A stretch of 64,000 nt of DNA, from the NCBI GenBank assembly GCA_949987565.1, contig OX465113.1, positions 10,476,555 to 10,540,554 of the forward strand, written 5' to 3'. The notes beneath the pieces are model-generated. The model searched no databases. It was not told where the DNA came from and saw only the letters and a program-made list of their open reading frames with translations. Positions 63,002-64,000 of the stretch are shown here, piece by piece; the stretch's first letter is position 1, and every line of letters begins with the position of its first letter. The DNA comes from Luidia sarsii. Its lineage: Eukaryota; Echinodermata; Asteroidea; Paxillosida; Luidiidae. The translations under genes and the position numbers were made by a program.

Positions 63002-64000
63002 CTGGGTTTTTTTTCACGATTGGAAAAAAAATAAAAAATTAAGGTCACCAGATTTCTGTCTTTGAAAAAAAGGTCCTGCTAGGATCGAAATGTCAGGTCC
63101 TCCTAATGTTTTGAGATTCAAAAGAAAATCTTAACAAAGATTCTTCAGCCTACATGTACATGTACCTCAAATCACTACCTAGCATAACATCAGCAGCCAG
63201 GTTTTAAAAATTCCAATGACCAAGGTGTACTCTTATTGATTCATTTCGTAGATGTATATCTAATGTTTCTGATTTTTTAAGTGAATTTTGAAAATGGGAA
63301 TTTAGAAAATGATTCAAAATCCAACAATCTAGGTGAAAGCTCTGAATGACGTGTACAATGCTCTGCAAGCCTCCATCTTCTGAACCACAGTTTACAGGGC
63401 TTAACTTGAACGACGGCCAAGACGGCCAGTGCCGTCGTTGCCCTCTTTACTGGCCGAGGTGCCCTGCAAAAACACCCATCTTCACGGCCACTTTGGCCGT
63501 GCCCTATTTTCACCTTGGCCGTCGTGCTCCTTTTTTTTTGCATTGGTAAGCATATTTACAGTTGTTTTTAGACTACATGTATTTTATTTGGATTATCGGG
63601 GAGCGATGTCAACTCAATAAGACAGAGAAGTCAAAAGAATGCGTGATCGTGTCGACAACGGCCGCGTTAATGTGCAAACCATGCATCGGAAATAAATAGT
63701 CGGCGACCTAAACACAAGAACGTGTGACCAAGATAAAAGACGTCTAGGTTTCTGACTTTGGAGATTTAGTGCGCCAAAAGAGGGCGCCCTTTATTTCTTT
63801 GTTGGCCGGAATGTGGAGGTTTATCCTCAATGCAAATTTACACACGCCGTTCCAAGAGGTCTGGCTGCTATCCGTGTTGGACAGTGACTGCAATATACTA
63901 ACTTGCAGTGTTGATGGGGACTTTAAAAGGTGGCAGTTATGGACAAAAGGCCCTTTTATAGAGGTGGCCAAATAAGCAGGTTTCACTGTATGTATAGTAC
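63002..64000. other. Right edge: intron of the CPLANE1-like gene
   Basis: It contains a MITE-C half element (63065-63120) and a stretch with repeated GGCCGTCGTGC-type words (63405-63530). No further exon of the gene is recognisable before the window ends. Confidence 0.5.

Overview
This window is a repeat-rich stretch of animal nuclear genome, most likely from a marine invertebrate deuterostome such as an echinoderm. The evidence is spliced genes with GT-AG introns, metazoan gene families (a J-domain ribosome factor, a ciliary protein, a metazoan eEF1 subunit), 5'-truncated non-LTR retroelement sequence, tRNA-derived SINEs and many short palindromic elements. The species call is an inference from general character only. 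A 200-base run of N at 38892-39091 marks an assembly gap.

Layout, left to right: (1) 173-1831 (+), last three coding exons of a ZGLP1-like GATA zinc-finger gene. (2) 4542-13403 (-), a complete 11-exon DNAJC21 gene (578 codons by my reconstruction), convergent with the first. (3) 13404-26280, about 13 kb without a recognised host gene: foldback elements with 9-bp flanking repeats, perfect palindromes, a 34-bp GC-rich minisatellite, two long-inverted-repeat elements with TAYGG tips (one carrying a broken integrase-like ORF), a truncated non-LTR retroelement and a three-layer MITE nest. (4) 26281-28896 (+), an SLC16-type transporter lacking only its 5' exon(s). (5) 28897-32684, more repeats. (6) 32729-44174 (+), a complete 10-exon EEF1D/EEF1B-type gene. 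(7) 46495-47184 (-), an uncharacterised GC-rich single-exon gene. (8) 47185-53321, repeats. (9) 53322-63001 (-), the last 10 exons (about 772 codons) of a CPLANE1-like ciliary gene that continues beyond the right edge of the window.

The genes have unrelated housekeeping or cell-type roles: cytoplasmic 60S ribosome maturation, translation elongation, transport, ciliogenesis and probably germline regulation. They do not form an operon or pathway. The most unusual material is the mobile and repetitive DNA. Two elements about 3.3 kb apart share one architecture: a TAYGG inverted tip, then arms built of 21-bp minisatellite units, then an AT-rich centre. One is bounded by an exact 6-bp duplication. 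The other retains a truncated integrase fragment that hints at the parent transposon family.

All exon boundaries were assigned by eye from splice consensus, reading-frame continuity and protein-family similarity. No alignment or database search was run. Repeat boundaries are approximate unless an exact end is stated.
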